This document shows, piece by piece, positions 8,764-17,294 of a DNA stretch of 64,000 bases (position 1 is the first letter of the stretch; every line of letters starts with the position of its first letter). The stretch spans positions 930,001 through 994,000 of the forward strand of contig NZ_CP119988.1 of NCBI RefSeq assembly GCF_029338515.1, written 5' to 3'. The notes under the pieces were generated by a model. The model saw only the letters and a program-made list of their open reading frames with translations, was not told where the DNA came from and made no database searches. Origin of the DNA: Haloglomus litoreum (lineage in GTDB: Archaea; Halobacteriota; Halobacteria; Halobacteriales; Haloarculaceae). The position numbers were made by a program, and so were the translations under genes.

Positions 8764-8934
8764 AATCCGTTCGTTCCCGTCACAGAGGACCTCGAACCAA
8801 TCGGTACAACCGGCACCTGTCTCTAGCGGATCAGCCCCGAACACGGCGTGGGCCGGGAGCCGTGACCAGCGGCTCATGGACGATTCGTGGATACGGGGGC
8901 AGGCTGCGGATGCCGGGGAGAACCGAAGAGAGCG
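8764..8934. other. Intergenic DNA after foldback copy 1
   Basis: About 170 nt between the foldback element and the end of the minus-strand DUF7504-like gene. I see no gene, terminator or repeat here. Confidence 0.5.
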
Positions 8935-9624
8935 TCAGTCCTGCAGCGGGAGCCAGTCGGAGGTGACCGAGTCGTGGACGAACCAGCGCTGCTCGTGCCG
9001 TCCGTCGACCAGTCGGAGTTCGACGGTCGCGTCGACCAGCGCCTCGAACCGCGCGACGAGTTCCTCGTCACGGGCGACGGGGAGGTGTGCGTGACAGACC
9101 CCACCCGCGGCGCGCACGTCGGCGGCGACCGCGTGGTACCACTCGAACGCTCGCTCCTCGCCCAGCGCCTCGACGAGTGGGAGCAGCGAGTCCACACACA
9201 CCCGCGGGTCGTCGACGTCGTCCGGCAGGCTGGCGATGGCCTCGGAGACGCGGGCGCCGAACTCGGCGGGTGTCTCCGTCAGGATCCGTTCGGGGCCGGC
9301 GGCGGGGCCCGTCTCCGTCCCGACGGTCGCGCCGCCTCCGGCGTCATCGGCGCTCGCGACCGCGCCCCGGGCGTCGATGCCGAGGTCGATCAGCCGGTCG
9401 TCCGGGCCCGCGTGGGCTGCGCCGACCGAGCAGCTCCCGTCCGTCCGGCAGACCACGCGCGGCTGCTCGCGACTCCCGAGCATCCGCGCACAGGCCCGCT
9501 CGTGCGTTGCTCCCGGTGTCGCCCCCACGACAAGCAACGCCCCGCCGTCCCGCTGCAGTCGTCCGAGGGCGTCCGCGAACTCCCCGGCCCGTTCCGTCCG
9601 GGTCCCTGGTGGCATGATTGTCAT
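8935..9624 (-). CDS. DUF7504-like haloarchaeal protein (RecA-like fold, signalling-associated)
   Basis: About 229 residues. It has a RecA/KaiC-like strand pattern (GGALLVVGATPGATHERAC, then PRVCVDSLLPLVEALG) and a C-terminal signature CHAHLPVARDEELVARFEALVDATVEL. The same signature recurs in the gene at 60123-60809. No canonical Walker A is present, so ATP binding is doubtful. The gene lies 49 nt downstream of the HalX-type regulator on the same strand, probably one operon, which suggests a signalling function. The start ATG at 9624 is chosen; an alternative ATG three codons later (9615) is equally possible. Confidence 0.7.
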   Translation of the reverse strand: MTIMPPGTRTERAGEFADALGRLQRDGGALLVVGATPGATHERACARMLGSREQPRVVCRTDGSCSVGAAHAGPDDRLIDLGIDARGAVASADDAGGGATVGTETGPAAGPERILTETPAEFGARVSEAIASLPDDVDDPRVCVDSLLPLVEALGEERAFEWYHAVAADVRAAGGVCHAHLPVARDEELVARFEALVDATVELRLVDGRHEQRWFVHDSVTSDWLPLQD

Positions 9625-9673
9625 ATCTTCGAGGAGCCTGAACAAAAGCGTTCGCACCATCCCCGGACGGGCG

Positions 9674-10231
9674 CTACGGGGACCTGTCGCGGAACGCGGC
9701 GGGGCTGTTCGCGAGGAGCGCCCGCCGGTCGATGGTCTCGATGGCTTCGAGCGCCGCATCTGCCTCCGCACGCGCTGTCCCGAGCCGTTCGTGGGCGCCG
9801 AGCCTGTCGTCACCTGCGGCGGCCCGCTCGCTCGCGAGGTCGTACAGCTCGCCGATGGCGCGGTCGTAGCGCCGGCAGGCCAGCAACCCCTCCACCGTCC
9901 GGGTCAGCAGGTCCGGCTCGACGGGGACGAGGAGCCACGCGTCGAACCCCTCCGCCACCACGTCGGTCTCGGGTGCCTCAGGCGACAGCAGCGCCGCTCG
10001 GAACGTCGCCCCGCGCTCGCGGGCCTCGGTGACGAGTGCCGGCGCGTCCCGGTCGGGCAGGTCGCGATGGACGAGCAGCACCTCCGTCTCCGGCTCGAGC
10101 TGGGCGAGTGCCTCGGTGCCGTCGGCGACCGTGACGGGTGTGACGTGGTCGGGGAGCGCCTCCGCCCACCGGTTCCGCTCCGCGTCCGAGCCGCCGACGA
10201 CCAGCGCCGCCCCCCGCGCCGACTTCGACAT
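9674..10231 (-). CDS. Degenerate HalX-domain response regulator
   Basis: About 185 residues. Residues 1-120 resemble a receiver domain and residues 125-180 a HalX domain (YDRAIGELYDLASERAA). The receiver is degenerate. The usual acidic pair near the N terminus reads GGSDAER. At the phospho-acceptor position the sequence is VLLVHRDLPDRD, with His where HalX receivers normally have Asp. It probably acts without canonical Asp phosphorylation, or as a dead-receiver partner. A TATA-like TTAAAC lies about 25-30 nt upstream. It appears cotranscribed with the DUF7504-like gene. Confidence 0.75.
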   Translation of the reverse strand: MSKSARGAALVVGGSDAERNRWAEALPDHVTPVTVADGTEALAQLEPETEVLLVHRDLPDRDAPALVTEARERGATFRAALLSPEAPETDVVAEGFDAWLLVPVEPDLLTRTVEGLLACRRYDRAIGELYDLASERAAAGDDRLGAHERLGTARAEADAALEAIETIDRRALLANSPAAFRDRSP

Positions 10232-10253
10232 AGCATACCCTACCGCCATCGTT

Positions 10254-10263
10254 CGTTTAACCC
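10254..10263 (-). promoter_or_regulatory. Putative TATA box for the HalX gene
   Basis: On the minus strand this reads GGTTAAACGA, ending about 23 nt before the ATG at 10231. This spacing fits a leaderless haloarchaeal transcript. Assigned from sequence and position only. Confidence 0.4.
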
Positions 10264-10400
10264 TTTTGTCAGTCACGGCTGGTCGTGCATGGTGTGTGTC
10301 ACTGGTTGACGCAGTGGACGGCCGCTGCTCTCACAGCCCCTCGGCGGACGGCCCCTCGAATCGAAACCCCTAACATCGAAACCGCCGGACCGGTGAGTGA

Positions 10401-10485
10401 GCCGAGGTAGCCTAGCCTGGCCAAGGCGGTTGCTTCGAGAGCAACTGTCCTCACGGACTCGGGAGTTCAAATCTCCCCCTCGGCG
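10401..10485 (+). tRNA. tRNA-Ser (anticodon CGA)
   Basis: The acceptor stem GCCGAGG pairs with CCTCGGC, with discriminator G at 10485. The anticodon stem GTTGC/GCAAC encloses loop TTCGAGA, giving anticodon CGA for UCG serine codons. A long variable arm (TGTCCTCACGGAC) marks a class II tRNA, as expected for serine. The T arm is GGGAG/CTCCC around TTCAAAT. CCA is not encoded and no intron is seen. It lies between the divergent HalX regulator and a small plus-strand gene. Confidence 0.95.
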
Positions 10486-10624
10486 CTCACTTCTCCCGGA
10501 GCCGACGCGGATAGCCGGTAGCTGTGCGACTCCGCCGCGGTCCTCCGCCCGTCTCCCGTCACCGACGACGGCGAACGCCGCCGCTATCACAATCGGATTG
10601 GGCCGGCGTCGGGAACGCCCGCCC

Positions 10625-10915
10625 ATGACCGACGACCGCATCGAGACGCTGGCGCACCGCCTCGAGACCGAGTTCGACTGCCCGGACGAGGTGGCCGGCG
10701 AGATCGCGGCGAAGGCCGACACCCTCGCGGCGGACTACGACGACGCCGGCCTCGACGTCCAGGCGTTCATCGACCGCATCCACGAGGCCCCGTACGACGC
10801 GTTCGACCGGCGGTGGAACTGGGCGGTCGGCGACATCTGTGGCGACCTGGAGGACTGTACCGACTCGCGGCCGTACCGGCTGGAGGGGTTCGGCGATGTC
10901 GGCGCGACGAACTGA
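10625..10915 (+). CDS. Small acidic haloarchaeal protein of unknown function
   Basis: A 96-residue soluble acidic protein starting MTDDRIETLAHRLE. It is mostly helical, ending with DICGDLEDCTDSRPYRLEGF. It contains three cysteines but no recognised zinc-binding spacing. The ATG is the first in frame after the tRNA. I do not recognise the family; the composition is typical of expressed haloarchaeal proteins. Confidence 0.7.
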   Translation: MTDDRIETLAHRLETEFDCPDEVAGEIAAKADTLAADYDDAGLDVQAFIDRIHEAPYDAFDRRWNWAVGDICGDLEDCTDSRPYRLEGFGDVGATN

Positions 10916-10960
10916 GCGCGGCGCGCGTTCTGAGGCCCGGCGCGGGCTCCCGTCGGCCGG

Positions 10961-11221
10961 TCAGTAGCCGGGGTCGCGCTCGTCGGCCGGCCGCGTCCCC
11001 GAGGCGGGCTCGTCCTCGACCCGGTCGCGCGCGAACCCGCCGCGGATGGCGAGCCAGCCGAGGATGCTGATGGCGAGGATGGGCGGGAGGATCATGAACC
11101 CCCACAGCGGGTCGAGCCCCCAGAACAGCAGGAGCAGCACGTCCGCGACCCCCAGGGCCAGGAACGGGAGGATGTAGAGCGCGGCCGTCCTCCGGCTCAC
11201 CTCGAACTCGCCGGTGTCCAT
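10961..11221 (-). CDS. Small two-span membrane protein
   Basis: 86 residues with two hydrophobic helices (about residues 13-34 and 38-60; LYILPFLALGVADVLLLLFW and FMILPPILAISILGWLAI) and a charged C-terminal tail. It is the last of several minus-strand genes running from enoyl-CoA hydratase towards the tRNA. Function unknown. Confidence 0.7.
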   Translation of the reverse strand: MDTGEFEVSRRTAALYILPFLALGVADVLLLLFWGLDPLWGFMILPPILAISILGWLAIRGGFARDRVEDEPASGTRPADERDPGY

Positions 11222-11282
11222 ACCCGTCCGTGCGGGCCGAAGCGGCAAAAACCGTCCGTCTCCGGTCGTCGACGGCGGCGCG

Positions 11283-11615
11283 TCACTCGTCATCGCTCGC
11301 CGCGTCGTCGCTCTCGACACCGCCGCGGTCGGGGACACCACCCTGCAGCTCGAGCCGGCGTTCGTCGCCGGCGATGGCGCGCGCGGCGACGTAGCTCACC
11401 AGCGCCACCCCGAGGACGATGGCGGCGTGGAAGGCCAGCAGCGGCTCGCTTCCCGACCCGTACAGTGGCAGGGCGCTGAACAGGCCCACGAACGCCGCGA
11501 TGATGCACACCGGCACGAGGTTCACGAACAGGTCCGACAGCGTCCGCCCGTCGAACACCTCACGGTGGCTCACCTCGTACCACGACCGCTCCTCGCTCCC
11601 GTCGTCGCCCGGCAT
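11283..11615 (-). CDS. DUF6684-like membrane protein
   Basis: 110 residues. The motif VFDGRTLSDLFVNLVPVCII resembles the conserved start of DUF6684 proteins, followed by two transmembrane helices and an acidic tail. The ATG at 11615 begins MPGDDGSEERSWYEV; the longer frame upstream overlaps the end of the crotonase gene and is rejected. DUF6684 genes often accompany respiratory genes in haloarchaea, but none is found here. Confidence 0.65.
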   Translation of the reverse strand: MPGDDGSEERSWYEVSHREVFDGRTLSDLFVNLVPVCIIAAFVGLFSALPLYGSGSEPLLAFHAAIVLGVALVSYVAARAIAGDERRLELQGGVPDRGGVESDDAASDDE

Positions 11616-11709
11616 CCGCCCGGGGGTCGGGCTGCCGGCATCATGGCTCCTGTGCCCCCGGTGAGGCCGGCCGTCACCGGTGGTGGTGACGGCCCCGCTG
11701 GACCGGTGG

Positions 11710-12504
11710 TTACTCCCCCTGGAACTCGGGTTCGCGCCCCTCCAGTCGCGCGTCGAAACCCTCGCGGTAGTCCGCCGTGTCGTCCAGTTCCCGCCCGAGC
11801 GCGCGCTCCAGTTCGAGTCCCTCGTCCAGCGGCGTCTCCATGGCGGCCGCGAGCGCCCGCTTCGCGTTCCGCAGCCCCAGCGGCGCGTTCTCGCAGAGGT
11901 CGTCGGCGAGCCCTCGGGCCCGCTCGTCGACCGCCTCGTCCGGGCAGACCTCGTGGACCAGCCCGATGTCGTGGGCCTCCTCGGGGTCGATGAACTCGCC
12001 GGTGAGGACGATCTCCTTCGCCTTCGAGAGCCCGACGAGCCGGGGCAGACGCTGGGTCGCGCCGCCGTGCGGGAAGGTCCCGAGCTGCACCTCGATGACG
12101 CCGTACTTCGCGTTCTCGCCGAGGACGCGCAGGTCACAGGGGAGCGTCAGCTCGAACGCACCCGCGGGCCCGGCGCGCTTGATGCCCGCGACGACCGGCT
12201 GCTCGCAGGTCGCCACCGCGTCGAGGAGGTCGGGGAAGGCCTCCCGGTCGAGGTCGCTGTCCGCCTCGACCCGTTCGCGCATCATGGTCAGGTCCATCCC
12301 GGCACAGAAGACGGGGCCCTCTCCGAGCAGCGTCACGGCGCGCACGCCGTCGGCCCCGGAGACGCGCTCGAACGCGGCCGTCAACTCGGCGATGACCTGC
12401 GGGTTCATCGCGTTGCGCTTGTCGGGCCGGTCGATGATCACGTCGGCACGGTGGCCCTCGGTCTCGATGCGAACCAGCTCCAGGTCGTCGGCGGTGGCAA
12501 CCAT
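11710..12504 (-). CDS. Enoyl-CoA hydratase/isomerase family protein
   Basis: 264 residues, normal crotonase length. Motifs visible are DKRNAMNPQVIAEL near residue 35, the oxyanion-hole segment VFCAGMDLTMM near 67, and YGVIEVQLGTFPHGGATQRL near residue 140, which carries the region of the catalytic acids. The reaction is likely hydration or isomerisation of an enoyl-CoA in fatty-acid or amino-acid breakdown; the exact substrate is not predictable. It is divergent from the MFS transporter with about 110 nt between starts. Confidence 0.88.
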   Translation of the reverse strand: MVATADDLELVRIETEGHRADVIIDRPDKRNAMNPQVIAELTAAFERVSGADGVRAVTLLGEGPVFCAGMDLTMMRERVEADSDLDREAFPDLLDAVATCEQPVVAGIKRAGPAGAFELTLPCDLRVLGENAKYGVIEVQLGTFPHGGATQRLPRLVGLSKAKEIVLTGEFIDPEEAHDIGLVHEVCPDEAVDERARGLADDLCENAPLGLRNAKRALAAAMETPLDEGLELERALGRELDDTADYREGFDARLEGREPEFQGE

Positions 12505-12614
12505 ACCCCGGGGTGCGGTGGCGAGGACTTGAAAGGTTGGGGCGAGGGGGATCCCGTGCGCCGGAGACGCCGAACCGCCAGGGCTTCTTCCGGGGGTCTC
12601 CCGTCCCGGGACGT

Positions 12615-13886
12615 ATGACCGAGGGCGCCGCGGCCGGGGCGACGGGCGCCACGGGCGACTCGGCGGGCGAGGCTGGAACCGTGGCGGCCCCTCCAGGCCG
12701 CTGGCGCGCGCTCGTGCTGGTCGCCACGGCCGAACTGCTCGCGATGAGCCTCTGGTTCAGCGCCAGTGCCGTCGCCCCCGAACTCACCGCGACCTGGGGG
12801 CTCACCGGGACGGAGGCCGGCTTCCTGACGAGCGCCGTCCAACTGGGCTTCGTCGCGGGGGCGCTCGCCTCCGCCACCCTCACCCTCTCGGACACCGTCG
12901 CGCCCCGGCGCCTGTTCGCCGCGAGCGCGGTGGCGGGCGCCGTCGCCACCGCGTTGCTGGGTGCGTTCGTCGACTCGCTGTGGCCGGCCGTCGGGCTCCG
13001 GTTCCTCACGGGCGCCGCCCTCGCGGGCGTCTATCCCCCCGGGATGAAGGTCGTCGCGGGCTGGTTCCGCGAGGCCCGCGGGCTCGCCATCGGAACCGTC
13101 GTCGGCGCCCTGACCGTGGGGTCGGCGCTGCCGCACCTCCTGCGCGTCGTGGGGGGCGTCGGCCGCCCGCGGCTCGTCCTGTTCGGCGCGGCCGGTCTCG
13201 CGGTCCTCGCCGCCGGCCTCGTCCTCCTCGTCCATCCCGGCCCGTACCAGGCACCCGTGGCGCCGCTCGACCCCAGCGCGGTGCGGCGCATCCTCCGGGA
13301 CCGCCCCACCTTGCTGACGAATCTGGGCTACTTCGGTCACATGTGGGAGCTGTACGCCGTGTGGACCTGGCTCCCGGCGTTCCTGCTCGCGACGCGGGCC
13401 GTCGACGGCGCGGATGGCCTGGCCTCGCTGCTGACGTTCGCCACGGTCGCCATCGGCGCCGTCGGGGCCGTCGCCGCCGGCCTCGGCGCGGACCGCGTCG
13501 GCCGGACGCTCGTGACCCGCGCCAGTCTCGCGGTCTCCGGGACGGCCTCGCTGCTCGCGGCGGTCGTCTTCGAGCTCCCGCTCGTCGTCCTCGTCCCCTT
13601 CCTGCTCGTCTGGGGCGGTGTCGTGGTCGCTGACTCCGCGCAGTTCTCGGCGGCCGTCACCGAACTCGCGGACGAGGCGTACGTCGGCACCGCGCTCACG
13701 CTGCAGACGGCCATCGGCTTCCTGCTGACCATCGTGTCCATCCAGCTGACGCCGCTCGTCGCCGATGCCGTCGGGTGGAAGTGGGCGTTCGCGCCGCTCG
13801 CGCTCGGGCCACTCGTGGGCTATCTGGCGATGGCCCGGCTGAAGGCCCACCCCGCCGCCGGACGGCTGGCTGGCGGGCGGGGCTGA
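12615..13886 (+). CDS. Major facilitator superfamily transporter
   Basis: 423 residues with about 12 hydrophobic helices after a polar N-terminal 35 residues. The pattern is like CynX/NimT or other MFS exporters: ATAELLAMSLWFSASAVAPEL in helix 1, GAALAGVYPPGMKVVAGWF in the helix 4-5 region and GYFGHMWELYAVWTWLPAF near the middle. Start ATG at 12615 follows the short divergent intergenic region. The transported compound cannot be inferred; no metabolic gene accompanies it. Confidence 0.88.
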   Translation: MTEGAAAGATGATGDSAGEAGTVAAPPGRWRALVLVATAELLAMSLWFSASAVAPELTATWGLTGTEAGFLTSAVQLGFVAGALASATLTLSDTVAPRRLFAASAVAGAVATALLGAFVDSLWPAVGLRFLTGAALAGVYPPGMKVVAGWFREARGLAIGTVVGALTVGSALPHLLRVVGGVGRPRLVLFGAAGLAVLAAGLVLLVHPGPYQAPVAPLDPSAVRRILRDRPTLLTNLGYFGHMWELYAVWTWLPAFLLATRAVDGADGLASLLTFATVAIGAVGAVAAGLGADRVGRTLVTRASLAVSGTASLLAAVVFELPLVVLVPFLLVWGGVVVADSAQFSAAVTELADEAYVGTALTLQTAIGFLLTIVSIQLTPLVADAVGWKWAFAPLALGPLVGYLAMARLKAHPAAGRLAGGRG

Positions 13887-13942
13887 GTCGGGGAGCGGTC
13901 GCGACCGAACGGGGCATAGGCCGTCGGGCTGTACCCCGAGGT

Positions 13943-14512
13943 ATGCTGCGGCCACCGTTCCCGCTCCCGCTCCCGAGGCTCGGCCGGCGCGACCCGCCGG
14001 CGGTGCCGGTCAACGACTCGCTCGACGAGTACGCCGACTGGCTCCGCGGGTCGACGCTGCGCCGCCTGACGGTCTCGAAGCGCGTCGTCGACGAGGTGCC
14101 CGACGAGTTCACCCGGACCCGGCTCGCCGCCGCCCGCGAGGACGCCGTCGCCAGCTACCGGGACGGCCGCCGCCGCGACAGCGTCCACGTGGTCGAGTAC
14201 CCGGATCGCTGGGAGCTCCACATCGACCGGTTCAATCCCCGCTACGAGCCCCTCGGCCACGTTCTGGTCGACGCGCCCGAGCAGACCGCCGAGGCCGTCG
14301 GGGAGGCCCTCGGGCTGGACCGGCTCCTCGGAGTGGGTCGACGCGTCGGGCGCGTCGCCGGGGTCGGACGGGACGACTCGGCTCCGGACGACTCGGCTCC
14401 TGACCGCTCCGCTCCCGACGACGAGGGCCCGAGTCCTGTCGAGGAGCGCGGGGCGGGGGACGAGGCCGACGGTGCTGGCGCTCCCGGGGCGGAGGAAGCG
14501 GGGGAGGACTGA
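13943..14512 (+). CDS. Haloarchaeal protein of unknown function with repetitive acidic tail
   Basis: 189 residues. The ordered part (about 20-130) includes SLDEYADWLRGSTLRRLTVS and VVEYPDRWELHIDRFNPRYEPLGHVLVD, suggesting an alpha/beta domain. The C-terminal 60 residues are low-complexity with a short repeat DDSAP(D) three times and Glu/Gly/Ala richness, presumably disordered. The start codon at 13943 is the first ATG after the MFS gene. Family not recognised. Confidence 0.65.
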   Translation: MLRPPFPLPLPRLGRRDPPAVPVNDSLDEYADWLRGSTLRRLTVSKRVVDEVPDEFTRTRLAAAREDAVASYRDGRRRDSVHVVEYPDRWELHIDRFNPRYEPLGHVLVDAPEQTAEAVGEALGLDRLLGVGRRVGRVAGVGRDDSAPDDSAPDRSAPDDEGPSPVEERGAGDEADGAGAPGAEEAGED

Positions 14513-14535
14513 GCCGCGAGCCGGAGCGTCAGGTG

Positions 14536-14871
14536 TTACGCGTCGTCACCGCTCCCGCTGTTATCGCCGCTCTCGGCGGGACTCGCCCCGTCGTCGGCGC
14601 CGGGTGTCACGCCGGAGACGGCCTCCCCGAGCGACTCGATGGAGCCGTCCAGGAAGCCGCCGACCGCCTCGTGGATGTCACCCACGAAGTCCGGGACCAC
14701 GTCCGGCAGGCCGCCCGGCGGCCCGACGTCCACGTCCACGCTCGGGCCCACGTCGCCGCCCTGGTCGTTCGCCGATACGCCGTCGGGCGCCGCACCCGGA
14801 GTCGCGGCGGCCGCGCCGGCGCCCAGCACGAGCAGCGCCAGCAGGGCCGCGGTGACCTGTCGGAACGTCAT
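14536..14871 (-). CDS. Small secreted acidic protein
   Basis: 111 residues with a clear Sec-type signal peptide (MTFRQVTAALLALLVLGAGA, likely cleavage after an Ala cluster near residue 23). The mature chain is acidic, Gly/Asp/Pro-rich and mostly low-complexity, with one amphipathic helix (FVGDIHEAVGGFLDGSIESL). It is probably exported to the cell surface or medium. Function unknown. Confidence 0.6.
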   Translation of the reverse strand: MTFRQVTAALLALLVLGAGAAAATPGAAPDGVSANDQGGDVGPSVDVDVGPPGGLPDVVPDFVGDIHEAVGGFLDGSIESLGEAVSGVTPGADDGASPAESGDNSGSGDDA

Positions 14872-15058
14872 CAGGTGTTGCCTCCACCCACTCCTGGGGG
14901 CCGGACCCACTTGAGGGGGTGAACCCGTTCAGACCGTTCGGTACCGTTGGCGCCGCATCGGCCCGAAACTGCCCGGCTTGAATCGTCTGAACGGAGTGCG
15001 AGTCCCCGACACCAGGGGGTCGCGGCCGTCGAATCTCTCCGCGTGAACGGTCGGCCAC

Positions 15059-15337
15059 TCACCCGCCGTCGGCGAGCGTGACCTGTTCGCCGGGCGGCTC
15101 CTCGTCGCGGGAGACCCAGAACGCCACCCGACGCGCGACGAGGTAGCCGTCGACGGAGTCGTCCTGCGGGTGGGCGTCCTGGACCCAGACCGTCCGCTCC
15201 TCGCCGAGGTCGCTGGCCCACTCGCGGGCGGCCCGCTTCGAGTCGAAGTCGCGGTGGACCCCCCGGTCGCGGACCCACTCGCCCGCCGTCGCGCTGGCCT
15301 GCCGGGCCGAGCGCTTCACCGCGACCACGTAGCTCAC
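15059..15337 (-). CDS. Small haloarchaeal protein of unknown function
   Basis: 92 residues from a GTG start (VSYVVAVKRSARQ). It reads as an alpha/beta protein: DFDSKRAAREWASDLG looks like a helix, and ERTVWVQDAHPQD and VDGYLVARR like strands. The divergent bifunctional-nuclease gene starts about 60 nt away, so they may share a promoter region. Family not recognised. Confidence 0.65.
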   Translation of the reverse strand: MSYVVAVKRSARQASATAGEWVRDRGVHRDFDSKRAAREWASDLGEERTVWVQDAHPQDDSVDGYLVARRVAFWVSRDEEPPGEQVTLADGG

Positions 15338-15398
15338 GTTCGGGCATACACACGGTGTGGCAAAAGCTTTCACGACCCTGGTACAAGTGTGGGTACGG

Positions 15399-15875
15399 AT
15401 GGCACAGGAGGCCACGATCAGGGGGCTCGGCGTCGGCGTCGACGACGACGGACCCGATACGCCGGTGGTGTTGCTCGCCGTCGGCGGTCGCGTCGTCCCG
15501 ATCTTCATCAGCCCGGACCAGGCACAGTCCATCGGCCACGCACTCCGGGGCGAGCCGTTCAAGCGACCGCTCACGCACGACCTGTTCGTCGACATGGTGG
15601 CGGAGTTCGGCGGCGCCATCGACCGCGTCCGCATCGACGACCTCGTCGACGGCACCTTCCTCGCGAAGATCGACGCCGAGCAGTACACGGATGGCGAGCG
15701 CCGGGAAGCCACCTTCGACGCCCGCCCCTCCGACGCCATCGCCGTCGCGCTCCGGGTGGACTGCCCCATCGTCGTCGACGACGACATCGTGGAGCGGGCC
15801 GGCCGCTCGCCGGATGGGTTCGAGGTGCGCCAGGAACCGGACGCCGAACCGGAACGGGACCGCCGCGAGGACTGA
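15399..15875 (+). CDS. Bifunctional nuclease family protein (DUF151)
   Basis: 158 residues, normal for the family. The conserved core is seen: VVLLAVGGRVVPIFISPDQA, GEPFKRPLTHDLFVDMV, and DARPSDAIAVALR near residue 110. DUF151/BFN domains are small soluble proteins with reported nuclease activity in some bacteria and plants. In archaea the role is unknown. A paralog lies at 27000-27542 in the pdxT-hisE cluster. Confidence 0.88.
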   Translation: MAQEATIRGLGVGVDDDGPDTPVVLLAVGGRVVPIFISPDQAQSIGHALRGEPFKRPLTHDLFVDMVAEFGGAIDRVRIDDLVDGTFLAKIDAEQYTDGERREATFDARPSDAIAVALRVDCPIVVDDDIVERAGRSPDGFEVRQEPDAEPERDRRED

Positions 15876-15880
15876 ACGCT

Positions 15881-16543
15881 CTACTGGAACCGGACGCCGA
15901 GCCCGTGCAGGCCGTCGTTCTCGCTCGCCAGGTTGACCAGCAGCGGCGTCACCGCCTCCACCTCGCCCGCGTTCCCGATGCCGCCGCCGTCCAGCGCCCG
16001 CAGCCCCGCGATACCTTCGGCGACGTCCATCACGAGGTCCTTCGCGTCGGCGTCGTCGCCGACGACGACCGTATCCCACTCGAAGGTGGCGTCGAGGTCT
16101 GCGAGGCGACCCGCCGGGAGGTTGTGGAAGGCGCCGACCACGGGCACGTCGTCGGGCGCGGCATCGCGCGCGAGCGCCGTCACGCTCCCGACGCCGGGCG
16201 GGTTGTAGCTGAGGCCGTCGTCGTCGCGCTTCATCCCGACGGCCGGCGTGACCAGCACGCCCGTCAACTCGTCGGCGACCGCCTCGATGGTATCCGAGAG
16301 GTGGTAGGCCGGCACCGCCAGCACCACCACGTCCGCGCCCGCGGTGGCCTCGGAGTTGGCGTGGCCCGATACCGCGGCCTCGGTGCCGCGGCTGTCCAGT
16401 TCGTTCAGGTACTCCTCGGCCTTCGCCTCGGCCTTCGAGGCCTCCCGGGAGCCGATCCTGACCGCGTGGTTCGTGTCGTATGCCAGTCGGAGCGCGAGTC
16501 CCTCGCCGATGTCGCCGGTGCCGCCGAGCAGCGCGATGTCCAT
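15881..16543 (-). CDS. npdG: F420H2:NADP oxidoreductase (NADPH-dependent F420 reductase)
   Basis: 220 residues. It opens with an NADP-binding Rossmann motif MDIALLGGTGDIGEGLALRL, with RIGSREASKA at the second strand giving 2'-phosphate specificity. It contains VVLAVPAYHLSDTIEAV and the family-typical VGAFHNLPAGRL. The enzyme moves hydride between NADPH and the deazaflavin F420 in the cytoplasm. It converges with the DUF151 gene, whose stop lies five bases before its own stop. The start at 16543 is set by the Rossmann motif. Confidence 0.9.
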   Translation of the reverse strand: MDIALLGGTGDIGEGLALRLAYDTNHAVRIGSREASKAEAKAEEYLNELDSRGTEAAVSGHANSEATAGADVVVLAVPAYHLSDTIEAVADELTGVLVTPAVGMKRDDDGLSYNPPGVGSVTALARDAAPDDVPVVGAFHNLPAGRLADLDATFEWDTVVVGDDADAKDLVMDVAEGIAGLRALDGGGIGNAGEVEAVTPLLVNLASENDGLHGLGVRFQ

Positions 16544-16703
16544 GCCACGGCGGACGGGCGCCCATAGGGTAGGGATTGCGCTCTCGGAACCCCTTGCCTC
16601 GCCGTCGGCGCCGTCGGGGACTGTCGGGGGCTTGATGTCCGTCGACACCCCCGGATTCGGGGTCCTCGCCCCCTCGGGCCCAGGCCACGGCGATGGGCGG
16701 TCC

Positions 16704-16919
16704 CTACGGCTCGGCGGGGCCGGTCCCGGTCACCTGCGGAGGGTCGAACAGTCGGTCACCGTACGCGACGAGGAACCCCGCGACCGCAGCGACCGCCAGC
16801 ACGAGCGGGACGTACGGCGCGACGGCGACGGGTTCGGTCGGCAGGAGGGCCCAGAGCGAGCCACCCAGCAGGACGACCGTCGTGAACGAGACGAGTGCGG
16901 CCTCTGCTTTCGCGTGCAT
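16704..16919 (-). CDS. Two-span membrane mini-protein, paralog A
   Basis: 71 residues with two hydrophobic helices (residues 9-27 and about 36-53) and a short tail ending VTGTGPAEP. Helix 2 and tail resemble the adjacent upstream gene (16974-17195): both have a LLPxxP turn, a VPxVxxV stretch and a VTGxGP tail. They appear to be a tandem duplicate pair. Function unknown. Confidence 0.6.
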   Translation of the reverse strand: MHAKAEAALVSFTTVVLLGGSLWALLPTEPVAVAPYVPLVLAVAAVAGFLVAYGDRLFDPPQVTGTGPAEP

Positions 16920-16973
16920 GCCCGCAAGGAGGGTACGGAACCTGTGAAGGGTATCGCCGGATAGTTCGGCGGT

Positions 16974-17195
16974 TTAAGATTCCCCGCTGGTCGGGCCGGG
17001 GCCGGTCACCACGCGGCGCTCGTCGGGGCCACCACGGTAGACGTAGACGTAGGAGACGACCCCGGCGACGACCACGACGACGGGGACGAACGGGGCCCGG
17101 ACCGTCGGGTCAGCCGGCAGGAGGTAGAGGACCGGCGCGCCGAGGACGGTCGTCAGCAGCACGGCCGCGAGCAGCGCGCGGGCGAGTCGTGTCAT
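16974..17195 (-). CDS. Two-span membrane mini-protein, paralog B
   Basis: 73 residues, starting MTRLARALLAAVLL, with two hydrophobic helices and tail VVTGPGPTSGES. It lies 54 nt upstream of its likely paralog on the same strand, with the same length and topology. Start at 17195 places the first helix at the N terminus. Function unknown. Confidence 0.6.
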   Translation of the reverse strand: MTRLARALLAAVLLTTVLGAPVLYLLPADPTVRAPFVPVVVVVAGVVSYVYVYRGGPDERRVVTGPGPTSGES

Positions 17196-17294
17196 GGCTG
17201 GATGACAGCCTCCGGAACGGATAGCCCCGCTGCCGGTGGTCACCGGGGGTTCAACAGTGACCGCGGCTCGCCCGGTCGCGCCGGCGCGGCCGAC

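Noticed and set aside
8422-8966. Several ORFs in the foldback region
   Set aside because: Composition is not haloarchaeal-protein-like and both strands show equal open frames because of the inverted repeats.
10440-10466. Possible intron in tRNA-Ser
   Set aside because: The extra bases are the long variable arm expected for class II tRNA-Ser; the anticodon stem-loop is uninterrupted.
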